Positions 43,433 through 56,400 of a stretch of DNA of 64,000 bases are shown one piece after another. The notes beneath the pieces were generated by a model. The model saw only the letters and a program-made list of their open reading frames with translations. It was not told the origin of the DNA and ran no database searches. The stretch comes from Paulownia fortunei (lineage: Eukaryota > Streptophyta > Magnoliopsida > Lamiales > Paulowniaceae): assembly GCA_019321725.1 (NCBI GenBank), contig CM033106.1, positions 31,918,118 through 31,982,117 of the forward strand, written 5' to 3'. Every line of letters begins with the position of its first letter. Position 1 is the stretch's first letter. The translations under genes and the position numbers were made by a program.

Positions 43433-44410
43433 CATATTTCTTATTTTCTTAACTCCAAAGATATGAGTTTACTTTTTAAAATATACGTCTAAAGTGTTAA
43501 AGGCTTTCACGAGATAAAAATCTAATATCTATTTTCTTCTTTCCCATTTTATTTTCTTCCACCTCCACCTCCATTCTATCTCCCCATTCTTCTCTTCCAT
43601 CATCCACAGTCCACCACAACCACCTAGAGCACGGATTTGCTGCTCATTTTCGGACTTTTAGTAGGCATTTTTCAAACCTTAATCTAATTTACAAAATACT
43701 TGAAGTCAATGTTTTAAAAAACGGGTCAGACCAGTTCGACCGTTCAAGAGTACATAAAATTAAAAATTCAATCAAAACTAATAAAAAATATAAGAACCAG
43801 TCGAATTGACCAAACAAACAGTCAAAACAGATCATTTTTTTTATTTTGATATTTTTAAGAAATTTAAAATACGTATTTAGTTATATATATATATATATAT
43901 TATTTAAATTTTGAATTTTATTAAATATATTTTTTATTTAATAATTTATTTATTTTTCAAATAATTATTTTAGAATATTATCATTTTATATTATAATATA
44001 ATAAAAAATATAAATCAATTTTCGTTAACTTAAAATACAATCATTTAACACTCCCACCCCCACCTAGCGCCTCCCCAACCCCACCCCAAACCCCTCATGC
44101 CAGTGCGCCCGCTCCCCCACCCACCACCAATACACCCCATTACCACCCCACACTCGGGCATCATTTTTGTTCAGAGAGATATGAGATACTTATAATGATT
44201 GCTAAACTAAAAGGACACCAAGTAATTTGTAGCAATTGAAATACTTATTTTGATATAGAAGGTGCGCATCAATACAGGGCATAAAATGCACAAAAGATGG
44301 GCACCCCCAACTCTGAATTCAACATAAGTAAACCTTACACAACTCTTTCATTCTCAACAGATCACCAAAAGATGCCACTGAATACCTCCACCATAGAAAG
44401 GCACTACATT

Positions 44411-47400
44411 CTAGATATCTGCTTGCTCAAACGGTACACGCACAAATAGCTGCCCATGCAGGGTCACCACAGCCGATGTCTGATGAGGATCAATTCTAGT
44501 AGGTAAGCTAACCACCTGGTAACAACACAGTTCTGATGTCATATGGAAGAGGAATTTAAAGCCCACAATCAGGTACAAGCAGGCAGCAGTTGATCTTAGA
44601 GCTATTCATGCAAACTTAAAACTAGATCAAACAAACCAAATCATACTGGAAAAAATTGAATTTTAATTCCAATTTGAGCGATGTTTGTAAAATGGAAAGT
44701 GGACCAATTTAAACAGCTTTGTTCCAGTTCGACTCATTTCAAGCCTAAAAGATCATAGAATTATCATGTCCTCACAGAATATTTTGTAGAATTAAAATCC
44801 ATACATCATTATTTCTTCTTTTCAGTTTCATAGTTGTTCAATACAATTTTGCAACTGCAAAAAGGTGGGGGGAATAATCGGGACTTGGATCAGATTGTTT
44901 TCTCAAGTATGGCTGAAACATTGTAAGCGAAATCCAACAAATATGAATTTTACAGGACCAGGAAAAGCAATTTAATGATATTTTATTTTAAAAATAATTA
45001 CAGACACTCCTTGAGGTTTGATTAAACAAAAATACCTCTCTTTTTAGAAAATCACACTAACACCCCTTATCAGTATTTGCCAAGCCAACCAAAAAAGGGT
45101 CATTAAAAAGACTAATATGTCAATTTTGACCCTCTAATAAACAGGCAAAAAAAAAAAAACCAGGTTCAATCAAATACCAAAAAACCTGAATAAAGTTACC
45201 CGTCTAAAAATCTTAATTTTAAACAACTCCCACATTTTCTCTCTCTTCTCTCTCCTATGTCTAAAATTTTTAAATTTAAACAACTCCTATATTTTCTCCT
45301 CTCTTCTCTCTCCTATCTAGGGGTAGACGTCGCGTGGGGTAATTCAGGTTCAGGTACCCGACAGCTTGGGCAGCATTTCCCAACTCGACATAGACAGATA
45401 CCCCAACTTGTCGCGTTCGGGTTGATCTGTCCTTTTTCCTTTTTCATTCCTTTTTTTTTTTTTCGGGGAGGGGGGTGTTGTTGGGGTTTAATACAACAGA
45501 AACAGAGGCAGCAACTTACTGCCCCCATTTCTGTAATGAGGCAGAGAAATAGAGGCAGTAACTTATTGCCTCTGTTTCCATATGAGGCAGAGGAGACTGC
45601 AGAGTGGTGAGGAACGACGGTTTGAGTTGTTCAATGGATTGCGAAGCTGCCAGAAAGCTTGGAGCCATGGCCGACTGCCAGAAAGGGACTTGGAAAGATG
45701 ATCTTGGGGGGGGGGGGGGTCGCTGTCGCTGGGGAAGGGGTTGGGGTGGCAAAGGGTGGTCAGCAAGGTGGCAAAGGCGAGGGTGGCTGGCAGTTAGAGG
45801 GTGCGGAGGGTTTGAGGGTGGAGGCGTTGGGGTGGGGTGCTTGGGTGGTTTGGGTTAAGGGGTTTTTGGGGGGTGGGTTTACAAGGGGTGAAGAAGAAAA
45901 AGGAAGAAGAAGAAAGAAAAAGAAATTGAAAAAATGTAAAAGGGAAGGCAAAAGAAAAATAAGAAAATAGAAAACAATATTAAAGAAACAAATCTATAGT
46001 GAAGCTCCTAATTACTTTCAATTTTTTAAATTAATTAGCACTTACGTATTTAATCATAGTTAAGTTATTTCGTAAGTCACTAACAAATTATTAAATATTT
46101 AATCAGTTAAAAATTATTCATTCCACCCCTGAAAAAGAGCTCAATTGCTACGATTGACTGATTAATTTGACTATCTTTCCTAATGCAATAACAAATAACA
46201 TAATTTCTTTTTTAAAAAAAATTGAACACTACATAACATAAAAAATAATAAGATTAAAAAACTTAATAACATCAAAATTTTCAAAGAATTAAAATGATAA
46301 GTTAGTTAAAAAATTAAAGAGTTAGCCTTCTTACTATAGCAAAAGTAGCAATTATTTTGGGATAGACGGAGTATAAATTAATTTCATGTCATTAGTTAAA
46401 GATTATGGCTAAAACTATATCTACATTCAAATAATGTAAAAACGAAATAGAAGTTAAAAAAATAAAAAATAAAAAATCCGAATAATAATTACTTTAGTTA
46501 AAGATTATGGCTAAAACTATATCTACATTCAAACAATGGGGAAAAGAAATAGTCGTTAGAAAAATAAAAAACAAATAATCTGAATAATGAAAGAAGAGCT
46601 GAAAACAGAAGTATATGGTAATTAAAGCCAAGCACAGGCAAAGGTTGAAAGAATATTTTTGTCCACAAAGTTTGATCAAACCAAAGATCAGATGTCCCAA
46701 GGGTAGATTGGGAAAGGACTGCATTTTCGTTGACATCATTGAATTCTGGGTCGGAACAAAAATTAAGCGGGGAATCCATAATGAAAAGAAAACATAATTG
46801 ATAAAGGTGTAAGTGTAATTATACAAACTAGAGTGATTTTTGGTAATTTGACCAATTCTCAGGGATTGGCTTGTAATTATTCCATTACAGACCCCTAATG
46901 GCAGCATATATCACTCCCATACTAAAAATCATGACTCAAACAAGAAGATACCAAACCATGTGATGCCATACTAGGACTCCCAGTTTTGATATCTGGTGGT
47001 CCAAAAATGAAAATTCTGGTACCAGACTGAAAGATCAGAAACCTTAAGACCATTAACATACTCTTGCATAGAAGAGAGAAAAGAAAAAGGACAATTACTT
47101 TTGCATTTATGAGATTACCAGACTAGACTTTAAACAGATGGCCAACAAATTCATCCACCACTCACAGCACACGCCTTAAGTGACATGAATTACCTTTTTG
47201 AATGGAGTGACACCCCAAGGATTATCCTGCTGTTCAGGTTGCCCAGATATAACCAACCGCCCTGCAGGATCTGATTGCACACGCACCTGTTGTCAAATAA
47301 AGAATGAGGCCATTTTCAAATAATCTAAGTTGATGGAGCATACAAAGATAGAGTATAAGAAAGAAAAGCTTGGATAGCCAATTGCCTGGACCAGGTGACG

Positions 47401-50400
47401 CTCAAATAAACTTCAAAACCAAGAGTTATAAAAACAAGTTGTATCCAAAACAATAACTAACCAAGAGTTATAAAGTCAAGTTGTATCCAAAACCTATAAT
47501 CATACTCTAGCAAAATCTGCCAAAAGTTAATAAGTTTTATGATAGTGAATTTCCTGCCCCCCCCCCCTACCCATAGCCCCCATGATCAAATTACTATTGA
47601 GCCTGTCTCCAGAAGGGTGAAGGGTCAGGTATGCCTCTAGTTTTACATTGTTTATTAATATGGAGAGCCTCTCTTAATAAATAGTTTCTATCTGTTGTAG
47701 ATGCCACATGATTTTAGCAATGATACGGCCTAATCAGATGCATACATAGCATCTCACGTGTGCATGCCTCTTGACCTTTTACTATGTTCTTGTTGCCATG
47801 CGTAATCTTTCTTATCCATCCAGGAAAAAAGGTTGAGCCAATAAACTAGTATCTTGATGATATGCATCTAGTAGATCCCAAGCAAACAATTGTTTGTAGG
47901 TGGAGAGCGGCCAACTTAAATGATTACATGCTGATTATATTACAATGATGTTAGGCAATGTCCTAGTGACACTAATCAATCCAGGGGATCCAGCTCCTGC
48001 TCCCAATCTATAAGGACACTTTCATGGCCTCTTTCTTGCTCTTAGTCCCTCTATCCTGACCAAGTGTACGACCTCTCATTAACTGTTAGATACATCAAGC
48101 GGATGTTTATCCAATTATCATACATCCACAGTCACATAATTGTCACCAAATCTTGACACAAAATTTAAACGAAGTGACCATAATATTCGGCATTTCACCT
48201 CCTAATTCGAATCTCAAAATCAATTCTCCACTACCGCTTCCTAAATGATGAGAATGAACGCCCACTATTTTTCCAATTTTCTGGCTGTTTACCTAATGGC
48301 AACTTTTAAAATTTTAAGTATTCCCACTTTTCAGTGTTGACACACCTCAAGAGACATCAAGATATTGAAAGAGCGCCAGACGCACGAGATGGACGAAGTC
48401 ACTCTTCATGCAACTTGCATGGACTGGGTGTAGTAATTACCAACCAGACTTCAATAGGGCAACAATCAGATGCCTGACATAGCTATTTCCAGGCAGGTCT
48501 TCCAACTCAAATATGTCTTCCCTAGCTATCTGATATTTTACAAATGACAGATATTTTACAAAAAGAACGAGACAATAACGTCTTTCTGTTACTTGCCTCC
48601 TCACGCAAAAGCCCAGGAACTAATGCATATACTTCATAGCAGTCTTTCTGCAAAACCACCAAGTGAAACTAGTTGGACCTCTATGAAGAGCATATCACAG
48701 GCCATTACAAACCAAGGACTGGAAAGAGCGTACCATTCTCTGCACATTGACCTTCACCCAATCAGCAGGGACGCCAACATCCACAACCATTATCTCCAAT
48801 CTGTCCAAAACATTGAAATCAATAGATTGAAGAGAAAGAATACAGAGAATTCTTTTACACTCACAACCAATCATTTGGTTGTACAGTCTTCTTATATCTA
48901 AATGACAAAGGAATCATAACTTTTTTGATGAGCATTTCCCAAAAGACAGGTGATATCTGACAAATAAAGAAAGGAAAAGCCAATAAAAAACTTTTAATAA
49001 GACTTGATGTCTGATCTTTTTCCAACTGAATCTCAATGACACTAAGGCCTCCTTTGATTTACGGACAAATATAGATTCCACGAATGAATTGTCTAGAAAT
49101 CTTTTTCTTGAGATGCTACATATAACGCCTCCTCGAAGATAAAAGGAAGGACAAAAACCCAATATCTCGCCTTTCTTAGATAATGACACATAAGAACCAC
49201 CTCCCAGTCATCACTCATCATCCGTCAATGTCACCTCCAACAAGCTTGTCCACGACAACTGTCACAACTGCCGGCACTAGTTACCCCAAATTCATTTGAC
49301 TATGAAACTGCAGATTAAGTACTGCTATTCCGAGTGAACACACTTGTAAGAAGCTCAATTGCAATTCTATGGATCTCTTATTAACTAAAAAATCTCAAAT
49401 ACAATCCATGAGGAAGTTGGCATAAAAAACTGAAGGCAACAGAAGAGGGTCAAGTTGGAGTTTGAAGTTCACTTACCATATTTATGCTTGTTGGACAGTG
49501 ATAGGTTGGTTCAGTAGAAGAGCTGCACTGTCGTATCCAATGTTGACGACAATTGGTAAACGAGCAGAAATGAAGGTAGTCGAAACGATTTGGGCGGCTT
49601 CAGTGGTGGTGGAGTTTAGTGATAGGTGATATTTCGGATTGCTGCAAGGGGCAGGTGGTAAAGTTTAGGAGAAGGCGGGACTGGTTCTTTTGGCAATATG
49701 GTGGTTGAGAATTGGGGGAACGTGGATTTGGTGGCTGGGTACTGAAGGTGCTATGGAAGAGGGATGGATGACGGAGGTGTATATCATATAAGAGTGAAGC
49801 AGATAGCGATTCAAACTACTTAAACAACTTATATATGAACAGTAGAGTGATATCTTAACCCAGAAATTCACTTGCCACTCCTCAGACATATTACCACACC
49901 TCCCATGGGGATAAGATAGGGAGCAATTTGGCCAACAATAGTCCTGATGGACAACAAATACCAATTGACCAAATATGACCAAATGCATGATGACAGGATT
50001 ACTCATCAGTTCTACATTGTCCTGCGAAGCAGACAGGCTACGGATACCATAAACTCTTCAAAACAATGAAATTTCCAATATTATCCCATTAAAAGTCCAC
50101 GTTCTACAAGAAATTGTAATAGAGATATCTAATGGAAGCCTGAATTGTTATCAGTAAGGCAGTTCTATTACCAGAAACAAGTGATTCATGTAAGAAGTAA
50201 CACATCCAGAACTTAAGGAGCTTCAAACTAAGAAATCTTAACTGCGACTTTGATGCCACACGTGCAACTTTGACAGCATGCTCAACAGGAGATGATCCCT
50301 TGCGCTTCAGGAAACCTTAGTCAAGGATTAACCATAAATGGAATAAAATCCAAGTTTTAATAACAGAAGGTCATCATGAAATAGCACTTCAACTGTGGCA

Positions 50401-53400
50401 GTAAAACTTACCGATGTTTCTTAATTGCTTTTCACGCTTCGGTGTTGTAATTGGGTTCTTATCCTGCAAAATAAAGTATGATTGTGATCTGAAAACCACA
50501 AGTAGAGGAGCAGAAAAGTACAAACACTGAAAATAAATAAATGAACAAGGACAAAGCATTATACCTTTATGATGGGATCTCCAACCTCACCATTACCAAG
50601 AAGCCGCTGAGAGTGCCATCCCTGCATGGCGCGAGCAGCAGCATCCCTTCTTGCTCTACCAGATCCTGAAGCGTGAATTAAATCTACCTGCAAATTAATT
50701 GTTCCGATGACATTTTACCAAGGAAGATATACATATAAAGCCATGTAACAAGTTTTATAATCCTTTAGACAGATTGGAGATATTCAAAAAGCAAAGAGTT
50801 TTTCTATAACCATAAGTATATGTACAGAATTTCCTCGCATATTGTGGTCACAACACTTAAATAACTGCATAGACCATTTCGTATACCATGATTTTCCTTA
50901 AACAAGTGGTACGTCCAAAGTAATCATGTCTAGAATTCCAGTAACTTTTGGGCAAGCCCTGATTACAACCCAGGAATTGCATGTGTATGAAAAATAAGGC
51001 ATCTAGTCAGACGCACCAGATTGATTCACCAACAATTTTAAGGTCTAGTCAGAAACTTGTATATGGATTATAGCAGTAATGTTCAGGTTTCTTATACATT
51101 TAACACTCTTTTAAAGGTAATCTCATACATTAAATACTGCCAGAGAAATTTAATAAGTCTAAAAGATCTCTGTTCTCAAAACCCTTCCAACCTTTAAGAT
51201 ATTGATATTCAGAAATAAATAAATTAAAATCATATCAGACATGCTATAGCATAAATTGCACCCCAAGTACTGCATATCAAAAGGACCCTCACTACTATCA
51301 CAACCAACTATTCTTATTCTTAGAAGTCAAAAAATGAAAAACTACAAATCACCTGATTCCCAGAAGCAGGATCTGATAAAGATGCATCATTGAAAGGTAG
51401 CTCGCCGCTACGCATTTTGTACTTTTCATATTCCAACAGTGCCTATAAAGACAAGTCATCAGTTCCATATTGAATGAGAGAGAATACTATCTGAGTCAAA
51501 AGATAACCTCAGTATAAACATAGAAATTTAGTTTCTCTTAGTCCTCAGGACAGGGAAAATAAAGCAAAAACAGGTCAGTCACTGTACTAGCAAACCATCC
51601 AATATTGGAAGAATACAGGAAACAAGAAAGTATGCAGAAGGATAGGTTTATACAGAATCTTTATGTAGCAATGTATAAAGAAGACTTATAAGGAGACATT
51701 TCCAAGGCACATCAAGCATTTCTAATGTTATCATTAGCAAGGTGCTATTAGAATAAAGTTGGAGATTTGGCTCCTACACATGACAATGGAACAGATTTGC
51801 AACCCTCCAAGTCCATTCCTTCGTTTTTATATGAGAAAGAAAAGGAAAAACAAGTCCATTAAGAAGCATGATATGCAATCTGTGTGAAGAAAAGAATATA
51901 GGACAGCAAAGGCTTTCTTGGAAGCAGCAGGAGGCACACGCTATTTGTACATTCAGAATATGGAAAGAGAAAATCAACAAAAAGGAAGCAGAAAGAGCTA
52001 CTACCTTGGGTGCAGAAAGGTTAAAGATATTATAAAAATGCACCAATGGAACGAAATCCATGCAAGTTTTTGGAAAATGAAACAAAAACAATAAAGAAAA
52101 AGGTTCACATCCACCCCCCAAAAGTTTCAGACCCCAAGACCAAAACAAAGGACAATACTAATATATTGACTGTGGTAGTCTACCAAAATAAGTCCCTCAC
52201 TAACAATACCTTTCCGCATTTAAAGAGGTCACTTGACAACTTGCAAAGAATCTTAACTTCTTAAGCTTCGAATCCATCTTCAGTTCCAGTGAGGCCCTCT
52301 TTCATTCATTCATTCATTCCTCTCAACAACAAACTCGTAAAAGAAATTTCCTCTCCTCCTAACTCTGTCAGTGAAGTGGAAAAGCCATAATGAAAAGTGC
52401 AATAATGATGAGAATCTCAGTTGCACGCATACATGGAGAAGCACTGAAACACTTGCAGGGGAAATTTTAATTTGGAAATGGTGAGGCTTTGGTGCCTTCC
52501 AATTCCACCTATAACTTCAAGGCTGTGGATTCTTCAAGGAAGACTATAAGGTTGGTCATAAGAAAATAAATGGGGAGAAATTACAGGTGCACTCCAAAGT
52601 TTATCTCCAACTATGCTAATTCAACTTTCCATTATCAGGTTGTACTTGCTCCATATTCCTACATCTTTCGTTCGCATTGGCCAAAAGCACATGCAATTGA
52701 ACCGCCTTTCTTAAACTTATTATAAAGCTTGAACCACTGATGCATTTGCTGGTGCTACTACCTATCTCCCAGCAATCAGCCCATTCTCCTGAGATACAAA
52801 ACTCGCCCCAAATTTGAGACTCATTTTGATGTACTCAATCCATTTCACTCTTAATCCACTGCTACAATAGGCTATGCAGATCAACAATTTTGTTGCCCAA
52901 TGAGGCATGCCTTTAGTTACCAGATTGGCACATGGACTTCACTCTTCTACAGCTTCTACCAGCCCTTTAAATTCTAGATATTGCAAATTGGCTTTAGGAT
53001 TACGGTTTTCACCACCATGACAATCCTCATTTTTCCTTAAAACCAACACTATAGAGAGGGCCAAACTCTTTTTTGGAGCTCATTGAACGAACTTAAAAAA
53101 ATTTATAAGAAACGTTTAGTTGAAGAGGAACAGCTTCTGATTCTGCATACAAAAAGATCTATCCACAATCAAAGTCATGCCTGATATCTTCCCAAAGTGA
53201 TTCAACAAATACAAGGCTGGAGTAATTTACTTCAACTTCAAAGAATTTAATTTAATCAAGCTTTAACAAATTCAGACAAAAATCATATATCAATGCCTAA
53301 CAAAGTGCATATAAACTCAGGACTGATGGAATATTCTAAAGACAGTATTTTAGATTTTAAGAGGATCCAATTCAAAAGTCAACTGATAGTTCACTGACTA

Positions 53401-56400
53401 TTTGCCACATCAAAATTCTTCATTGACTAGCCTTCTGGGTGAAATTCGTCCAATAAAGTTCTACATGTCAAAAGGCAAAAAAAGGAAAATGAAATCAATT
53501 ATAGTTAAAAATACTAAATCGGCTACATCAGACTAATATCTCATGTTCGATAACTTGAAACGTAGATGTCCAAATGAACATATGCCTTTCTCCTGGATAC
53601 AGACATTCTTTTGTTTCTTCAAATAAATCAAAAACAACTATTAACAAGCTTGATTTTAAAGGATTTATTAAGTAATTCTTGACAAAGCTGTTGCAAAAGG
53701 CATGTTGCAAGCTAGTATAGTACAGGCCATAGAACCTTGATAGTTGTCCTTCCCTAGATCATCATGGAACTTCCACAACATTAAAAACAAGTTGATTCAA
53801 TTTACTTGTAATAATCCACTTCTCTTCCTCTCATCCCCATTCTCATTATTCCGTGATATTATCCTGGAAAAAGCTCATAAGAAGACAGAAAAGTGTATAT
53901 CTGCATTACATTATTTGCTAAAATAGAGACCACCACTCTTGCCCAAACAAAAGAGCAGATGACAACTTTACTACACCCTTTCAAGTGTTTTTACTCACAC
54001 CACATGCACAACCAAAAATGAGAGAGCGGAATACTTGAAAAATATTACTGAGAAAATGTAAATATAAAAATAAATTAAGAAAAGGTTGATGATTATAATT
54101 ATGAAACAAAAGATACAAGAGGAATAGTTCAGCAAGTAATTTGAATATAACCTTCTCATAAAAACCTCGAAATGTCCAAGAGACAGTGGTACAGGTCCTG
54201 TACAAGTTTAAACAACATTAAGCATGCATCAACATCTAGTTCGGAAACCAAAAAAGAATGTGAAAATTGACAGTTACAATGTGTTTTGTGTGTGTGCGTG
54301 AGAGAGAGAGAGAGAGAGAGAGAGTAGACACAGAGAGACTGACTGATATCCATCAGTTTGTCATCATTCATTCTATTTCTGGTGTAACAACAAATGCATT
54401 CACACAAGCAGAAATATGGAACTGGCCACAAGTGAGCATAATATTAGACATTAGAACTTTTGAATAAAAAATAAGAGTTGGTCCTTACTTAGGGGGCCTA
54501 AAGGATTCTCCTACTTGTCGCCACAGCTTCAGTGAAGTCACCTACAATACCAAAAACAAGATGCAGCCTATAAAGTCCATATCATAAAAACCGAGTAGAT
54601 CATTTCACCAACATTTGACTTATGCAGCATACAGAAAAGGAATATAGATAGCTATCCACAAATCTAAAACCTTAGGTCAAAGCCTGTGAAATATGCCGAC
54701 TCTTCTTATCATTGCTTTAAGATCTACAACAGTATAACTATAGTCTGCTAAATAAATTTTTCCATTTCACTTTCAACAATTAAATGATAAACTATCTATA
54801 TAAAGTGTTAGTTAAGTGTAGCTCCCAAGAAGAACTTAAGTATAGAGAAGCAAACTTTGACGTAACATTCGCAGTCTAAGTTTTCGGAATGGGGAAGCCC
54901 CTCTTTTCTAACAATGTACTAGTACTGAAACTAAATAAATTGAGGTAACAGACAAGTCCTTTCAATTAACAGAATATTTCCATTTTTCTCTATATATTAG
55001 TTGCACTTTTTGGCTGAGCAATTTTGGTACATCCTTTTGTCCATCATTTCGTTTTTGTTAGGACATAGTTTTCACATGATATGAAAATGCAATACAATCT
55101 GAGATAAGATCAAAAATAGCTTGCCAAGCCAGTACATATCTTGGCCACACAAGCAGTTCGACAATCATTTTTCAAGCCACCAATGTTTTACATGCGAGTC
55201 TCACCAGAAGGGAAGAGTGAAAACACTTGTATCCTTCCAATAGGCCAGGTAGAGCTGCCAAGAGAGAATGTTCATAAAATTGGGACATCCAAAGCCAATC
55301 AATCTTGGGATGGACGCATGTCTTCTAATAGAAAATTTCCAAGCCATTACATATACTAAATTTTATAGGAATGATTTAGAATAATAAGAATTTGAAAATG
55401 CCACTAAAATTTCCTCACTAAGAACAGGAAACTAACTAAAATGTCATTGGGTTGCAAACGGTTACATGGATTCTTAGCAATCACAGGGAGGTCATGGTCG
55501 CATCAATTACAACAATAACCAATAAAAAAGTATCAATTGTTCAAAATTCTAAGTCTGCATAAGCAATAATCATTTGTTTAATGTTCCATAGTTTATATAT
55601 GGCTATAGTGATTTGGAGATACAGAATCTGATGTTGCTGCTAGAGAATACATCGTTACTCTTAAATCCACTTAACATTCATAGACAATAGACTTTAGAGG
55701 AAGGCTATTGATCTAAATTTTAGAGCATTGGAAAGGCAGTAGACTTCTGCAGTTTTCCATTTTGGAATGGTATCAGAAAGGGGTGGGAGGAATTTGCCAC
55801 ATACATCAAGTTTGTAATAGGTGATTAACCTAATGGTATCGGGTGAGTTTTTGGCATAATGATGTGTGCTGAAATAGAAACTTTGGAAGTGGAGGTTTAA
55901 TGCAGGAGAGTAGATATTATTGAGTATTCTGTTTAAGTTTGTTTTAGAGTTTTTCTATTTTCCCCTTTTCTTTAAAGTGTCTTTTGCAGGGTATTATCTG
56001 AGATTTATTTAAGTTTCTAATGCAGTCACTAAGTAAGGGTATTGTGGTCATATCGAGTAATTAGAGTGTCAGGATTATTCGTGTCTTATAAATATTGCAT
56101 TTTATTATGCAGCCGCCATACATGAAATTTCAGCATTTCCCTTTAGAAGAAACCTTCAGGACTGGGAAAGGATGCTCTGGAATTGTTAATAGTTTGTACC
56201 ATACAAAACTGGGAAGGAGACAGGTTGGTGTCATGCTGAGGACAAATTCCAAAAAGGGTCTATTCTCTGTTAAATCATTTTATTAAGTTATAAACAGGAA
56301 ACAGACAATCTCATTCCCATGGAAGCAAATCTGGAAAACTAGGGGTGCCTAGAAAAGTATCTTTTTGCTTGGGAAGCTGCACATGTCACATGACATCAAT

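Larger units (their letters stand above)
40289..44410. other. Intergenic region with retroelement remnants
   Basis: The HMGR 3' UTR ends near an AATAAA-like signal at about 40578. Beyond it is AT-rich DNA with an LTR/primer-binding-site remnant (42316-42690), a diverged direct repeat (42845-43432) and a C-rich patch (44048-44160). No intact gene was found. Confidence 0.6.

Noticed and set aside
45604..45970. Glycine/tryptophan-rich protein genes
   Set aside because: They lie in an intron, are driven by G-rich composition, and match no family or splice pattern.
46494..46907. 137-codon hydrophobic minus-strand frame
   Set aside because: Rich in Phe/Leu/Ile codons from AT-rich sequence that includes the 102-bp repeat; no homology recognised.
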